Below, piece by piece: positions 1 to 9,419 of a stretch of 64,000 nt of DNA (position 1 is the stretch's first letter; every line of letters starts with the position of its first letter). This stretch comes from G963674665 sp963674665 (lineage in GTDB: Bacteria > Desulfobacterota > Desulfovibrionia > Desulfovibrionales > Desulfovibrionaceae). The stretch lies in assembly GCA_963674665.2 (NCBI GenBank), contig CAXXPL010000011.1, positions 124,001 to 188,000 on the forward strand. Reading direction: 5' to 3'. Both the position numbers and the translations under genes were made by a program. The notes below the pieces were generated by a model. It did not search any database. It saw only the letters and a list, made by a program, of their open reading frames with translations, and was not told the DNA's origin.

Positions 1-832
1 AGGCCTCATCCTGCTCCTCGGAGATCTTCCAGTTGTAGTCGATGGCCTTTTTGACGTTCTCGTCGAAGATCTTCTGGAGGTTTGCGGGCATGTCGTCATA
101 GAAGCCCTTGTTCACGAGCCAGGGGTTGGCCACGAACATGTGGCGGGACTCCAGCATGTACTTCTGCACCTCCCACCAGCCAGTGGTCTGAACCGTGGTG
201 TAGGGGTTGTCCTGGCCGTCGACAACGCCGGTTTCCAGGGCGTTGTAGATCTCGCCCATGGGCATCATGACGGTGGCCACGCCAAAGGCCTTGAACATCT
301 TCACGTAGATTTCGTTTGTGGGGACGCGCAGTTTGGCCTTGGCCAGATCTTCCGGGGTCTTCACGGGCACGCTGGAGGAGATCTCGCGGAAGCCGTTGAC
401 GCTGTAACCCACGACCAGCACGCCGGTGTTCTTGGTATAGTCGCCGACGATCTCCTTGCCGATCTCTCCGGTGTAGGCGGCCTTGGCCTGTTTCCAGGTC
501 TCGAACACGAAGGGCGGCTCAACAAGGGCCATCATGAGTTCGTCCTTCTTGATGAGCCCGCCGGCCACGGCCATCTGAATGGTGCCGCGTTTAACCGAGT
601 CGATGAAGGCCTCTTCGTTGCCCAACTGGTTGTTGGGGAAGATCTGCATGACGATTTCACCGTCACTGTCCTTGGCCAGGTTGTCCTTCAGAAACAGCAA
701 CGACTTGTGCAGCGGATGGCTCTCAGCGAAATACGTGGCGACTTTGATGACGTGCTTTGCGGAAGCGACGGTCGCCATCATGCCGACCATGAGACATGCG
801 GCCAGAAGGATAATCAGGGTGCGCTTTTTCAT
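1..832 (-). CDS. dctP: TRAP transporter substrate-binding protein DctP, partial (runs off window start)
   Basis: This is the N-terminal 277 residues of a periplasmic solute-binding protein of the TRAP family, which captures organic acids and hands them to a DctQM membrane pair. Residues 1 to about 26 form a signal peptide (MKKR followed by a hydrophobic stretch ending in ATVASA). The mature part shows family hallmarks: FAESHPLH near the mature N-terminus, the GEIYNALETGVVDGQDNP region and WWEVQKYM. The ATG at 832 follows a strong GAGGAGG ribosome site. The gene lies 115 nt downstream of a KDPG-type aldolase and near an IclR regulator and altronate dehydratase, so a hexuronate or related sugar acid is the likely substrate (inference). 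The dctQ and dctM partners should lie beyond base 1. Confidence 0.93.
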   Translation of the reverse strand, partial: MKKRTLIILLAACLMVGMMATVASAKHVIKVATYFAESHPLHKSLLFLKDNLAKDSDGEIVMQIFPNNQLGNEEAFIDSVKRGTIQMAVAGGLIKKDELMMALVEPPFVFETWKQAKAAYTGEIGKEIVGDYTKNTGVLVVGYSVNGFREISSSVPVKTPEDLAKAKLRVPTNEIYVKMFKAFGVATVMMPMGEIYNALETGVVDGQDNPYTTVQTTGWWEVQKYMLESRHMFVANPWLVNKGFYDDMPANLQKIFDENVKKAIDYNWKISEEQDEA

Positions 833-858
833 CTGTCCTCCTCGAAGGTTACCTTTTG

Positions 859-874
859 GTTCCATATACGGAAC
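859..874. promoter_or_regulatory. Inverted repeat in the dctP leader (candidate operator)
   Basis: GTTCC-ATATAC-GGAAC is a perfect 5-bp inverted repeat centred about 34 nt upstream of the dctP start. It sits where a repressor would block transcription. Which regulator binds is unknown; the neighbouring IclR protein is the obvious candidate. Confidence 0.35.
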
Positions 875-881
875 TCGGTTG

Positions 882-894
882 CAGTATACAAGAC
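882..894. promoter_or_regulatory. GTATAC-centred motif, copy 1
   Basis: CAGTATACAAGAC lies 50 nt upstream of dctP. A copy with one mismatch is found at 2840-2852 in the gap between uxaA and iclR. GTATAC cores are typical of GntR-family (UxuR/ExuR-like) operators, but no such regulator is encoded in this window. Confidence 0.25.
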
Positions 895-947
895 CGAAAA
901 AAGCCTACACAAATCCATATATTCCACGAAAAAATGGAATCTAATGG

Positions 948-1628
948 CTACAGAGCAAGGCGGGCAAACTCGGCTGCCCGAACTTTCAGCTTGGCGTAAT
1001 CCCCTGCGGTGACCTCAGATTTGTTCACCAGGCAGGAGCCGACTCCGGCCGCCACGGCTCCGGCTTCGAAGAACTGGGCGATGTTCGTCTGATCCACTCC
1101 GCCCACGACCATGAGTTTCGCGTCATTCAAGGGGGCGAGGACGCTTTTCATGTACCCGACGCCCAGGTTTCCGGCCGGGAATAGCTTGACCATGTCCGCT
1201 CCCGCGCGCACCGCGTTCTGAATCTCCGTGGGCGTCATGGCGCCCGGGATGGAAAACAATCCCGCGTGCTTGGTTCCGCGGATCACGTCGGTCTGGCAGT
1301 CCGGGGAAAGAATGAAGGAAGCGCCTGCGTCGATGGCGCTGGAGAGTTGTTCGAGGTTGGTGACCGTACCGGCGCCTATGGCCATATCATTGGCAAAGCG
1401 CTTGCCCAGGGCGGTGATGATCTTGGCCGCGCCGTCGGTGTTGAAAGTGACTTCAATGGCTCGGATTCCGGCTTCGCAAAGCACCTCCGCAACCTTCATG
1501 GCCTGATCGGGTGTTACTCCTCGTAAAATGGCGACCAGCCGGATCAAACGTGTATTGCTGTAGATATCCAGACCCATGATGTTTCGTTGTCCTTGTTGCG
1601 TCGGTGCCCGCATGGCCGTGACCGGCAT
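948..1628 (-). CDS. 2-dehydro-3-deoxy-phosphogluconate (KDPG/KHG-type) aldolase
   Basis: Class I aldolase of the KDPG/KHG family, which splits 2-keto-3-deoxy-6-phosphogluconate (or a related keto-deoxy acid) to pyruvate and an aldehyde. With the start at 1628, the catalytic Glu is E59 in AIEVTF and the Schiff-base Lys is K148 in MVKLFPAG; GAGTVT and VVGGVD phosphate-binding segments are also present. The first ATG (226 aa) has GAGGT 6 nt upstream. An inner ATG at 1577 gives 209 aa, which fits the family length better but has a poorly spaced ribosome site, so the start is unsettled. The gene follows iclR by 25 nt and precedes dctP, forming a sugar-acid operon with the dehydratase UxaA nearby. 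Confidence 0.92.
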   Translation of the reverse strand: MPVTAMRAPTQQGQRNIMGLDIYSNTRLIRLVAILRGVTPDQAMKVAEVLCEAGIRAIEVTFNTDGAAKIITALGKRFANDMAIGAGTVTNLEQLSSAIDAGASFILSPDCQTDVIRGTKHAGLFSIPGAMTPTEIQNAVRAGADMVKLFPAGNLGVGYMKSVLAPLNDAKLMVVGGVDQTNIAQFFEAGAVAAGVGSCLVNKSEVTAGDYAKLKVRAAEFARLAL

Positions 1629-1653
1629 GGCGGGACCTCGGCTTGTCAGAGCT

Positions 1654-2421
1654 TCATTTCTGGTAGCCCATCTTGCCGGAGAGGTGCCTGCAGGCCTCCA
1701 GGACGCCCTCGCTGGCGCTCTCCAACTGGTTCAGGGAAATTTGGCGCAGTGTGCCGCATACACTGATGGAGGCGACGACCTCACCGTGCAGCCCCCGCAC
1801 GGAGGAAGCCACGCAGCGCAGTTCGTACCCGTCCTCCTCGTCATCGATGGCCCAGCCCCGTTCGCGGGTTTTGGCGAGTTCTTCGCGAATCTTCACCGGG
1901 TCGGTGATAGTGTTCCGGGTATAGGGCTCGGGGAGCTCGGTTGCGATCACCTCCTCGATGAGGTCCGGGGACTGCCAGGCCATCAGGGCCTTGCCTATGG
2001 CGGAGCTGAGCAGGCGGATCCTCTTGCCCTCCCAACTGGTGATCTTGATGATGTTTTCCACTTCCTCTTTCAGCAGGTATCTGCCTTCGCTGCCCTGCAT
2101 TATGCCCAGATGCGTGGTGAGCTGCAGATTGTTCGCCAGGTCGCGGATAATGGGGCGCGCCTCGGCACGCAGGTTGATGCTGGCGGCGGCAAGGGTTCCC
2201 AGCTCGAAGAGCTTGAGGCCAAGAGAGTATTTTCCGGAGGGGTTCTGTCTGACGAAGCCGAAATGCTCCAATGTGGTGAGCAGGGAGTAGGCACTGCTCT
2301 TGGGCAACTCGAGATCTTCGTAGATACGCGTGAAACTGACATCTTTATGCTTTGCAATGTAGGCGATGATTTTTTCGGCCTTTGTCAATGCTGGTACAAG
2401 CTGTTTTTGCGTAGTATTCAT
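1654..2421 (-). CDS. IclR-family transcriptional regulator
   Basis: A 255-residue IclR-type regulator. The N-terminal winged helix-turn-helix covers about residues 10-75 (SFTRIYEDLELPKSSAYSLL contains the recognition helix) and the C-terminal effector domain follows, with the typical LLSSAIGKALMA and RERGWAIDDEED-GYELRCVA stretches. It heads a minus-strand unit with the KDPG-type aldolase and TRAP binding protein, so it probably senses a hexuronate or keto-deoxy intermediate and represses or activates these genes (inference). A perfect inverted repeat at 2440-2458 in its own leader suggests autoregulation. It resembles KdgR-type regulators in context; the exact effector cannot be read from the sequence. 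Confidence 0.93.
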   Translation of the reverse strand: MNTTQKQLVPALTKAEKIIAYIAKHKDVSFTRIYEDLELPKSSAYSLLTTLEHFGFVRQNPSGKYSLGLKLFELGTLAAASINLRAEARPIIRDLANNLQLTTHLGIMQGSEGRYLLKEEVENIIKITSWEGKRIRLLSSAIGKALMAWQSPDLIEEVIATELPEPYTRNTITDPVKIREELAKTRERGWAIDDEEDGYELRCVASSVRGLHGEVVASISVCGTLRQISLNQLESASEGVLEACRHLSGKMGYQK

Positions 2422-2439
2422 ATGGCCTCCTGTTCTCTA

Positions 2440-2458
2440 TATTGAACCTGTTTCAATA
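2440..2458. promoter_or_regulatory. Candidate IclR operator (7-bp perfect inverted repeat)
   Basis: TATTGAA-CCTGT-TTCAATA is a perfect 7-bp inverted repeat with a 5-nt spacer, 19 nt upstream of the iclR start. Its size fits IclR-family sites and its position fits autoregulation. Confidence 0.5.
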
Positions 2459-2839
2459 TTAGGAACCGAAAAGAGCTTGCAATGATTATCGACAGGCATC
2501 CCTGATCGTGGTGAGAGCCATGTGGAGCATAGTAATGAACGCTGTGAACTTGTCATATCTTCAATTCAGGTATAATTTTTAAATCAATGATTTGCCTTGG
2601 ATTGCCTGAAAAACCTAAGCAGGTTCTATTGATGGAACCGAATTGCGAAATACAGGACTTGTCCAGGCTCGCAAGGTATTTTCAAACGGGTTTTTCCGAG
2701 TTTGATAAGCTTTTTCCAGTTTCCCGGGTTGTCGGATATTCAGGAGATCCTTGCGGGTTGCGCATTAGAGGGTGATTGCTCATCCGTTTTCCAGAATGCG
2801 AAATAAATACTGCCTGGTTCTGTATGCTGAACTTAATAT

Positions 2840-2852
2840 CAGTATACCAGAC
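2840..2852. promoter_or_regulatory. GTATAC-centred motif, copy 2
   Basis: CAGTATACCAGAC matches the motif upstream of dctP (882-894) at 12 of 13 positions. It lies about 420 nt upstream of iclR, which is far for direct control, so its role is uncertain. Confidence 0.22.
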
Positions 2853-3096
2853 TCGCTTTCGGTTGCAAAGAGATTTCGCTCCCACGGCAAGCGATTTTTC
2901 CGCAAGCGTTCGAGATCCGAATGCCGAATTCGGGTGCTGCGTTGCCTTACCTCTGTGAATTCCCGAGAAAAAATATCATGCAGGGATTCGAGTTCACGCC
3001 CGCTCCTGGCCGGCGCGCATGACTATGCGGTGTGGCACATGCGCGCCGGTCGTGGACATTACCCGGATCGTGCGGGGAGCGGTTGAAAAAGAATGG

Positions 3097-4596
3097 CTAC
3101 AGGGTCACGCCGGTCTTGAAGATCCCCAACTGCCGGTCGTTCCTCTTCTCCGCCGCGGAGGGCGCCCCGTTGATGGTATTCACCATGGTGCGCAGCAGGT
3201 CGGCCAACACCTGGTCGTGATCCACCCCGCTATCGGCCAGCACCCCGGCGTCGAAATCTATCCATCGGGGTTTGAGCTGCGCCAGGTTGGAGTTGGATGA
3301 GATCTTGATGGTGGGAACGAACCCGCCAAGGGGCGTTCCCCGCCCTGTGGAGTACAGCACCAGATGGCTCCCCGCGGTACCCAGGGCCGTGGTGGCCACG
3401 AGGTCGTTGCCCGGGGAGTGCAGAAGGTTCAATCCGGTCTTGCTCACCCGTCCATCCACCTTGACCACGTCCACGATCTTGGACTTGCCCGCTTTCCGGA
3501 TGCAGCCCAGGGATTTCTCCTCCAGGGTGGTGATGCCCCCCGCGTGGTTGCCAGGAGAGGGGTTTTCGTAAATGGGCTGGTTGTGGGAGCTGTAGTAGTG
3601 CTTGTAGGCGTTGATCATCTCCACGGTGTGGGTGAAGATCTCCCGGTTTTCGCACTGGTTCATGACCACCTGCTCGGCGCCGAACATTTCCGGCACCTCG
3701 GTGAGAACCGCCGTACCCCCGCGCTGCGTGACATAATCCGAGATCCGGCCGATGAGCGGGTTGGCGGTGATGCCGGAAAAGGCGTCCGAGCCGCCGCACT
3801 CCAGGCCGATGACCATGTCCTTCCACTCCCCGGGTTCACGCTTGTCCTGGCTGGCCTTGGCATACAGCCGGGTGAGCATGTCCACGCCCGCCTCGATCTC
3901 GTCCGGCACGGTCTGAGCCACCATGAACAGGAGCCGCTCCGGGTCGTAGTCTCTGGGCATGCTCTCCATCAATTGGTCCACCTGGTTGTTTTCGCACCCC
4001 AGCCCAAGGATGAGCACGCCTCCGGCATTGGGGTGCAGGGCCAGATTTTGCAGGATCGTCCTGGTTCGCTCGTGGTCGTCCCCCAGCTGGGAGCAGCCAT
4101 AGGGGTGGGGGAAGCTGTACACGCCATCCACGCCTTCGCACGTGTTCGCGGCTTTGAAGGCGGCAACGATGTTCTGGGCAGTGGCGTTCACGCAGGCCAC
4201 CGTGGGGATGACCCACAGTTCGTTGCGAATGCCGATCTTGCCGGTGGATCTCCTGTAGATCCGCAAAGGAGGCTCCGCGTCCCAGGTGAAGGTGTCGGGA
4301 AAGGAATTGTCCGGGCTGTACACGTACTCCATGTGCTCCCGCAGCCCTGTCCGCACGTTGTGGGTATGCACCCACTGCCCTTTCCGGATATCCGTTGTGG
4401 CCACGCCCATGGGGGCGCCGTATTTCAGGATCACCCCCCCCGCCTCGATGTCGCGCAGGGCGACCTTGTGCCCCTTGGGGATGGCATCGGAAACGTGAAA
4501 GGTCTCACCCGCGAGACTGACCTCGGCCCCTTGTTCCAGCGCGTTGAAGGTCAGGGCGACATTGTCGGCCGCATCGATTTGATATAGCGCGGTCAT
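3097..4596 (-). CDS. uxaA: Altronate dehydratase UxaA
   Basis: A 499-residue enzyme of the UxaA/GarD family that dehydrates D-altronate to 2-keto-3-deoxygluconate in galacturonate breakdown. The N-terminal SAF domain (about 1-95) carries the conserved GQWVHTHN motif, and the large C-terminal domain contains GIRNELWVIPTVAC, FPHPYGCSQLGDD, LGLGCENNQ and GLECGGSDAFSGITANP, including the conserved Cys residues. Both domains are in one chain, as in full-length UxaA. The ATG at 4596 follows CAGGAG. With the aldolase, IclR regulator and TRAP binding protein next door it forms a sugar-acid utilisation region. Altronate oxidoreductase and KDG kinase are not in the window. Galactarate dehydratase is a less likely alternative. 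Confidence 0.93.
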   Translation of the reverse strand: MTALYQIDAADNVALTFNALEQGAEVSLAGETFHVSDAIPKGHKVALRDIEAGGVILKYGAPMGVATTDIRKGQWVHTHNVRTGLREHMEYVYSPDNSFPDTFTWDAEPPLRIYRRSTGKIGIRNELWVIPTVACVNATAQNIVAAFKAANTCEGVDGVYSFPHPYGCSQLGDDHERTRTILQNLALHPNAGGVLILGLGCENNQVDQLMESMPRDYDPERLLFMVAQTVPDEIEAGVDMLTRLYAKASQDKREPGEWKDMVIGLECGGSDAFSGITANPLIGRISDYVTQRGGTAVLTEVPEMFGAEQVVMNQCENREIFTHTVEMINAYKHYYSSHNQPIYENPSPGNHAGGITTLEEKSLGCIRKAGKSKIVDVVKVDGRVSKTGLNLLHSPGNDLVATTALGTAGSHLVLYSTGRGTPLGGFVPTIKISSNSNLAQLKPRWIDFDAGVLADSGVDHDQVLADLLRTMVNTINGAPSAAEKRNDRQLGIFKTGVTL

Positions 4597-5305
4597 TGTG
4601 TGTTCTCCTGAAACATTGGCAGCATGCTACGGCAATGAAGGCCTCGGTGGAGTCCAAGGAGGGCACGCTGCTGGTGAAGGAAATGCCTGCTCCATTGTCA
4701 GATGATTTCAAACGAAGTTTGTCTGGGATTGGGTACATAGTAGAAACCCGCCCCTTTTTACAAGGGGGGATCTGTGGCAGGGATTATCGAATGTGAAGGT
4801 TGGTCAGGGCTGTCTTTCGATGTTGGTGTAAAACGTTTCGAAGCACCGAGTCACACGGCGTATCGATTATTATGGATGACGATCTTGCTGTTATTAATGT
4901 GGAAATGGTGAGCCCGCTGCCAGCGGCTGATGTTCGAGGTCGCAGGCTTGACCTGGTGTGGTGTTTGCCAACCTGGTCATGCGCGCTGCTCCGGTAAGCC
5001 CTTCGTCTGATTTGGGAATTCTGGAATCAATATTGTGCCCACCTCCCTGGCGGCAGGAGTCAGATCATTTTCTCTGTGCCCATAAATCTGCCACACTTGA
5101 TCGCCACACAACTGGATGGCCCGCTGTCCGGGCAATAAGGGGAGAAACCTGCATACCGGGGTGATCACATAGCCTGTCGCCGCATAAATCCTGGAACCAG
5201 GCCCCGCACTGTCCATTTCATCGTTCGCAAGGAACGTTGGCACGCCAAGTGCTACTGGGGGGAAATAGACACCTTTTCCCTGATATGTATCGGAGGACCT
5301 GATTG
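4597..5305. other. Divergent intergenic region upstream of uxaA
   Basis: About 700 bp separate the divergent uxaA and exported-protein genes. It contains a small perfect inverted repeat CAAAC-GAA-GTTTG at 4709-4721, a CCCCTT/AAGGGG repeat near 4750-4770 and a sigma54-like site at 5238-5254. A 129-codon minus-strand frame at 4977-5366 lacks a ribosome site and family likeness and is probably not a gene. Confidence 0.4.
5238..5254 (+). promoter_or_regulatory. Sigma54-like promoter candidate
   Basis: TGGCACGCCAAGTGCTA has the -24 GG and -12 GC doublets with the required 10-nt spacing and one mismatch to the usual TTGC element. It lies about 50 nt upstream of the exported-protein start at 5306. 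Confidence 0.35.
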
Positions 5306-5954
5306 ATGCGTATACATGGACTGGTTCCCACCCTGTCCCTGGCAGTGATTCTGTCATTTGGTGCACGTCGCGTTGGCTGCAGAGCCTGAAATCAGGTCCA
5401 ACGGAGATTCAGACAACGGGCTGGAATTCCGGATGGGAGCGGTGCCCCCGGCCTTGAAATCCATGCGCCGGATCCTGCTCCTCCTTCCCGAAGAGGTGTT
5501 CGACAACACCACCGAGGGAATGTTCGAAAAGAACAAGGCCCTGCTGGCCCATGACGGCGTGAGCGATATCTTTGACGGCGGTGAGGCCAGATATGAACTC
5601 TCGGAAGAGGGAGTTGATTATCTGAGCGTTCGCTATCCCGAGGGCCAGATAATTATGCTCCGTTTTCCGGGGCAAGACGGGAGCGCGGTCATTGCCGCGG
5701 CAACGGACAACATGAGGGCGAACGCCTTCGAGCTCTGGCGCATCCCCCCGGACGGTTCCGCTCCAGAACTTTTGCCACTCGATCAGACCTTTGCCCGTCC
5801 GGAGGGCGGAACGCCCTCACCATATCCCGATCCCATGTCACCGGAGGTCGAGTCAGTGTACTATTCCCTGAATCCTGAATCGGCCGAGATACAGATTCAA
5901 TGGAACCTGGCAGGCAGCGAGGAGGAGCACACGCTCTCCCTCGCCCGGGACTGA
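5306..5954 (+). pseudogene. Exported hypothetical protein, frameshifted within the signal peptide
   Basis: ATG at 5306 follows a good GGAGG site and encodes a typical signal peptide start (MRIHGLVPTLSLAVILSF), but this frame stops after 27 codons. The rest of the protein, about 195 residues from LVHVALAAEPE onward, continues in another frame that has a stop at 5346. Joining the frames near 5350-5365 gives a natural signal peptide with a VALAA-E cleavage site, so a single 1-nt indel has split the gene. The mature part is acidic, ends SEEEHTLSLARD and matches no family I recognise. Either it is a recent pseudogene or the sequence has an error; internal initiation at the TTG at 5358 would give a protein lacking most of the signal. 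Confidence 0.7.
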
Positions 5955-6407
5955 TATGGCTTCGCTCCGGCGGATTGATCTCCCGGCCATGGATGGCTCC
6001 AGGGCAAGGGGGGGCAACAGGTTCACGCTCATAGAAATGCCACGCTCCCCTGGATTTGGTGAAAATTGGAGCCCCGGCTAGCCACACCGGAGGCCGCGAG
6101 ACAATACCATTTCGTGTTTCAAATCGCAGCTGCTTCGCTTGAGTCGCTTTTATTGGAGGGGCATCCGGGTAACGTGTGCTTTGCCTCAGAAAGATCCGTG
6201 ACCCGGAGTTTGAATAGTCTTTGTATCGGTAACCGGAAGCCTGCCTCTTGATGGGTTGGATTGTGACTCATCAGTTCAGGCGGATTATGCTTAAAATGAT
6301 GCGACTCCTCATCCATAACGAAGACTTTTCAATTGCCGTTCTTTTTGTAAACATATCATTTCCGACGGACTACAGGTTTGCAACACTATATGCTCAGGAA
6401 GCTTTTG
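5955..6407. other. Intergenic, no feature seen
   Basis: About 450 bp upstream of the methionine aminopeptidase gene. No convincing gene, hairpin or operator was found; it should contain the map promoter. Confidence 0.4.
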
Positions 6408-7292
<885 letters not shown>

Positions 7293-7573
7293 GGGGGGCA
7301 ATTTCCCGAAACAAATGGTGCGAACAAGCGGTCTCCGTTATTAATTGCATGGCTTTTCCGGCTGACAGCAAGGACTTCCGCCCGAGAACACGAAACGTCC
7401 GTTTGTCAAAGTAAGTTTGAACCGGATGGAGATTTCTAGAGCGTCGGGTGTGCCAGTGGTCCGAGGAACCGAGGCCACCTTTGTGGGCTTCGTGATATTT
7501 CCACCTCACAGCGATTCAGGAACACTCCAGCCAGCAAGGTAGATGTCATGAACGAGGAATCAACGGGAGCGCC

Positions 7574-8578
7574 ATGGGAAAGCTGAGCCGGTTCATAGGC
7601 GGGATAATCTTTTGGCTCATCGCCGTGGGTATGATCGCCTGGGCATGTTACGCCATCTACTATTCCAACCTCTCGCCCCAGGCCCTGCGCAGTGCCCTTG
7701 CCATGGGATTCGGCGTCCTGGCGCTGGGTTGGCTCGTCCTGGTAAAACTCCCCTTGATACGGGTGGGGGTGTTTCTGGCCGCGTTTATGGCAGTGGCCGC
7801 ATGGTGGACCACCATTCCCGCCTCCAACGACCGGGACTGGATGCTCGATGTGGCGGTCCTGTCCTCGGCAACCGTGGAAGGCGATCTGGTAACCATACGC
7901 AATGTCCGGGACTTCAAATACAGGACCGAGACGGACTACACAGTCCATTATTATGACAGGACATACGATCTGAAATTGCTGCAAAGCGTCGATCTCATCT
8001 CGGTCTACTGGATGGGCGACGCCATTGCGCATACCATGCTGAGCTTCGGCTTTTCCAACGGCGACCGGGTGGTCTTTTCCATCGAGATCCGCAAGGAAGA
8101 GAACGAGGAGTACTCGACGATCAAGGGCTTGTTCAAGCAGTACGAGCTGATCTACGTGGTTGCCGACGAGCGCGACGTCTTGTGGCTGCGCACCAGCGTC
8201 AGGGACCCCAACGAGGATGTCTATGTCTACCGCACTCGCATGCCCAGGCGGAACATCGGGAAGTTGTTCCTCGAGTATATCAAGCGGGTGCGCTCCCTGG
8301 AGCATCACCCGGAGTTTTACAACACCCTGACCACCAACTGCACCACGGATATCATCGGCAACATCCGCGCCTTCGGAGGCAGGGCCAAGTACAGCTGGAA
8401 GATCATCCTTTCGGGCTACACCCCCTTGTATGCCTATGAAAACGGCGCACTGGACATGTCCCTGCCATTTCCCGAACTGCACGACAGGAGCCTGATCAAC
8501 CACATCGCCAACAAGGTCGGCAATGTCCCGGACTTTTCCTCGCGCATCCGCGAGGGATTGCCCGGCATGGGGGAATGA
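7574..8578 (+). CDS. DUF4105 (Lnb N-terminal domain-like) membrane protein
   Basis: A 334-residue protein with two or three N-terminal membrane segments (about 8-30, 42-58 and 62-80), then a periplasmic DUF4105 domain. The family signature is visible in the MLSFGF, SIEIRKEENEEYS, TNCTTDI and LYAYENGALD stretches; the conserved Cys-Thr pair in TNCTT resembles a papain-like (NlpC/P60-related) nucleophile. The role of DUF4105 proteins is not established, though they are found in cell-envelope settings. The ATG at 7574 follows GGGAG by 5 nt. The downstream gene is a decayed ABC transporter. Confidence 0.85.
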   Translation: MGKLSRFIGGIIFWLIAVGMIAWACYAIYYSNLSPQALRSALAMGFGVLALGWLVLVKLPLIRVGVFLAAFMAVAAWWTTIPASNDRDWMLDVAVLSSATVEGDLVTIRNVRDFKYRTETDYTVHYYDRTYDLKLLQSVDLISVYWMGDAIAHTMLSFGFSNGDRVVFSIEIRKEENEEYSTIKGLFKQYELIYVVADERDVLWLRTSVRDPNEDVYVYRTRMPRRNIGKLFLEYIKRVRSLEHHPEFYNTLTTNCTTDIIGNIRAFGGRAKYSWKIILSGYTPLYAYENGALDMSLPFPELHDRSLINHIANKVGNVPDFSSRIREGLPGMGE

Positions 8579-8733
8579 TTCTCCCGCCAGTTGTGGCCTT
8601 TGTTTTCGATGACAGGAACGCGATATTGCACCCCTCCCTGGACAATGAAAGCATCATGTAATGTCCGCACGATTGTGACGTCATCTCCATGTGGCTTGAC
8701 TTTTAGAAAAAAGCGCAAAGGAAAGCATCCACC

Positions 8734-9206
8734 ATGGAGAAAGAAAAACTGCGCACCGCAACGGCATTTATGCGTGACACCTGGCGGCGGGCAAAGCCCT
8801 CCTTGTTTTCCGAGATCCGCTGATACGGACGGGGCTGCGCGCCGTGGTCGTGGCCATGAGCCTGGGGCCGCTGGAGTCCGTGGTGCCCCTGGTGGCATTC
8901 GTGAGCATCCTCTGGGGGCTCTCCGGCGCGCTCTCCTTCACTCTTGGGGGATCGGCAACACCATCCCCGGCTACATGGTCTGGGTGGCACGGGTGTACGC
9001 CATCGTGAAACGGCAGAAGCGCCTGGCCTGGCTCACCATCGGTTATGCCCAGGCCGCCGTGGTTTTTCCGTTTCTTGCCGCCGCCCCCCGCTATTTGGCC
9101 GGCACCATGCAGCAGGGCGGCCTCATGCGGACCTTCGGTCTTTGGCCAGGTGCAAGGCTCCCTGAGCTGGTTCGCGAACGTCTACACCTCCCTGACAAAC
9201 AATTAG
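8734..9206 (+). pseudogene. Remnant of a YddA/SbmA-type ABC transporter
   Basis: Pieces of a peptide-antibiotic-type ABC exporter (SbmA/BacA/YddA membrane domain) survive in different frames. After an ATG at 8734 (27 codons, then TGA), one frame encodes LESVVPLVAFVSILWGLSGA. A second encodes IPGYMVWVARVYA, then after an apparent internal deletion VFPFLAAAPRYLAG and QQGGLMRTFG. A third encodes FGQVQGSLSWFANVYTSLT. These match in order the family's well-conserved APRYFAG...GGLMQ...FGQVQ...LSWF region. Most of the membrane domain and all of the ATPase domain are missing. The homology ends where an IS630 fragment begins, so IS-linked deletion is a likely cause. Confidence 0.8.
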
Positions 9207-9419
9207 ATCCTGCCGAGCAACATGGAACCGGTCTTCCTGCCACCCTATTCACCAGAGCTAAATCCTGTCGAGCTTCTGTGGCAGTGGCTTAAGCGGAACA
9301 GCCTTCGCAATCGCTGTTACGAGAATTTGGAGGCAATCATGGATGCGGTCTAAGATTGCTTCCAAAGTGCGATATCGGAAGTCATTAAAACCTTTGCCGA
9401 TGTGAATATTCATTACTCT
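9207..9419 (+). mobile_element. IS630-family transposase 3' fragment
   Basis: In one frame from about 9207 the sequence reads MEPVFLPPYSPELNPVE, then LLWQWLKRNSLRNR. This is the unmistakable DDE-superfamily end of an IS630-type transposase: PPYSPELNPVE with the last catalytic Glu, followed by a Trp and LK. A TAA interrupts the frame at about 9351 (MDAV-stop), after which homologous-looking sequence (DCFQSAISEVIKTFADVNIH) continues in frame. The 5' two-thirds of the element is gone and no terminal repeats are seen, so the copy is dead. Confidence 0.88.

Larger units (their letters stand above)
2422..3096. other. Long intergenic region between uxaA and iclR
   Basis: This 675-bp gap separates uxaA from iclR, both on the minus strand, so they are probably separate transcripts. 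It holds the IclR operator candidate at 2440-2458 and a GTATAC-centred motif at 2840-2852. Short open frames exist on both strands but none has a ribosome site or a recognisable product. Confidence 0.5.

Noticed and set aside
2587..2775. A 62-codon plus-strand frame in the iclR-uxaA gap
   Set aside because: No ribosome site and composition unlike a soluble protein; probably chance in a region poor in stops.
4977..5366. A 129-codon minus-strand frame upstream of uxaA
   Set aside because: No ribosome site, no recognisable domain, and it overlaps the signal-peptide start of the exported protein.
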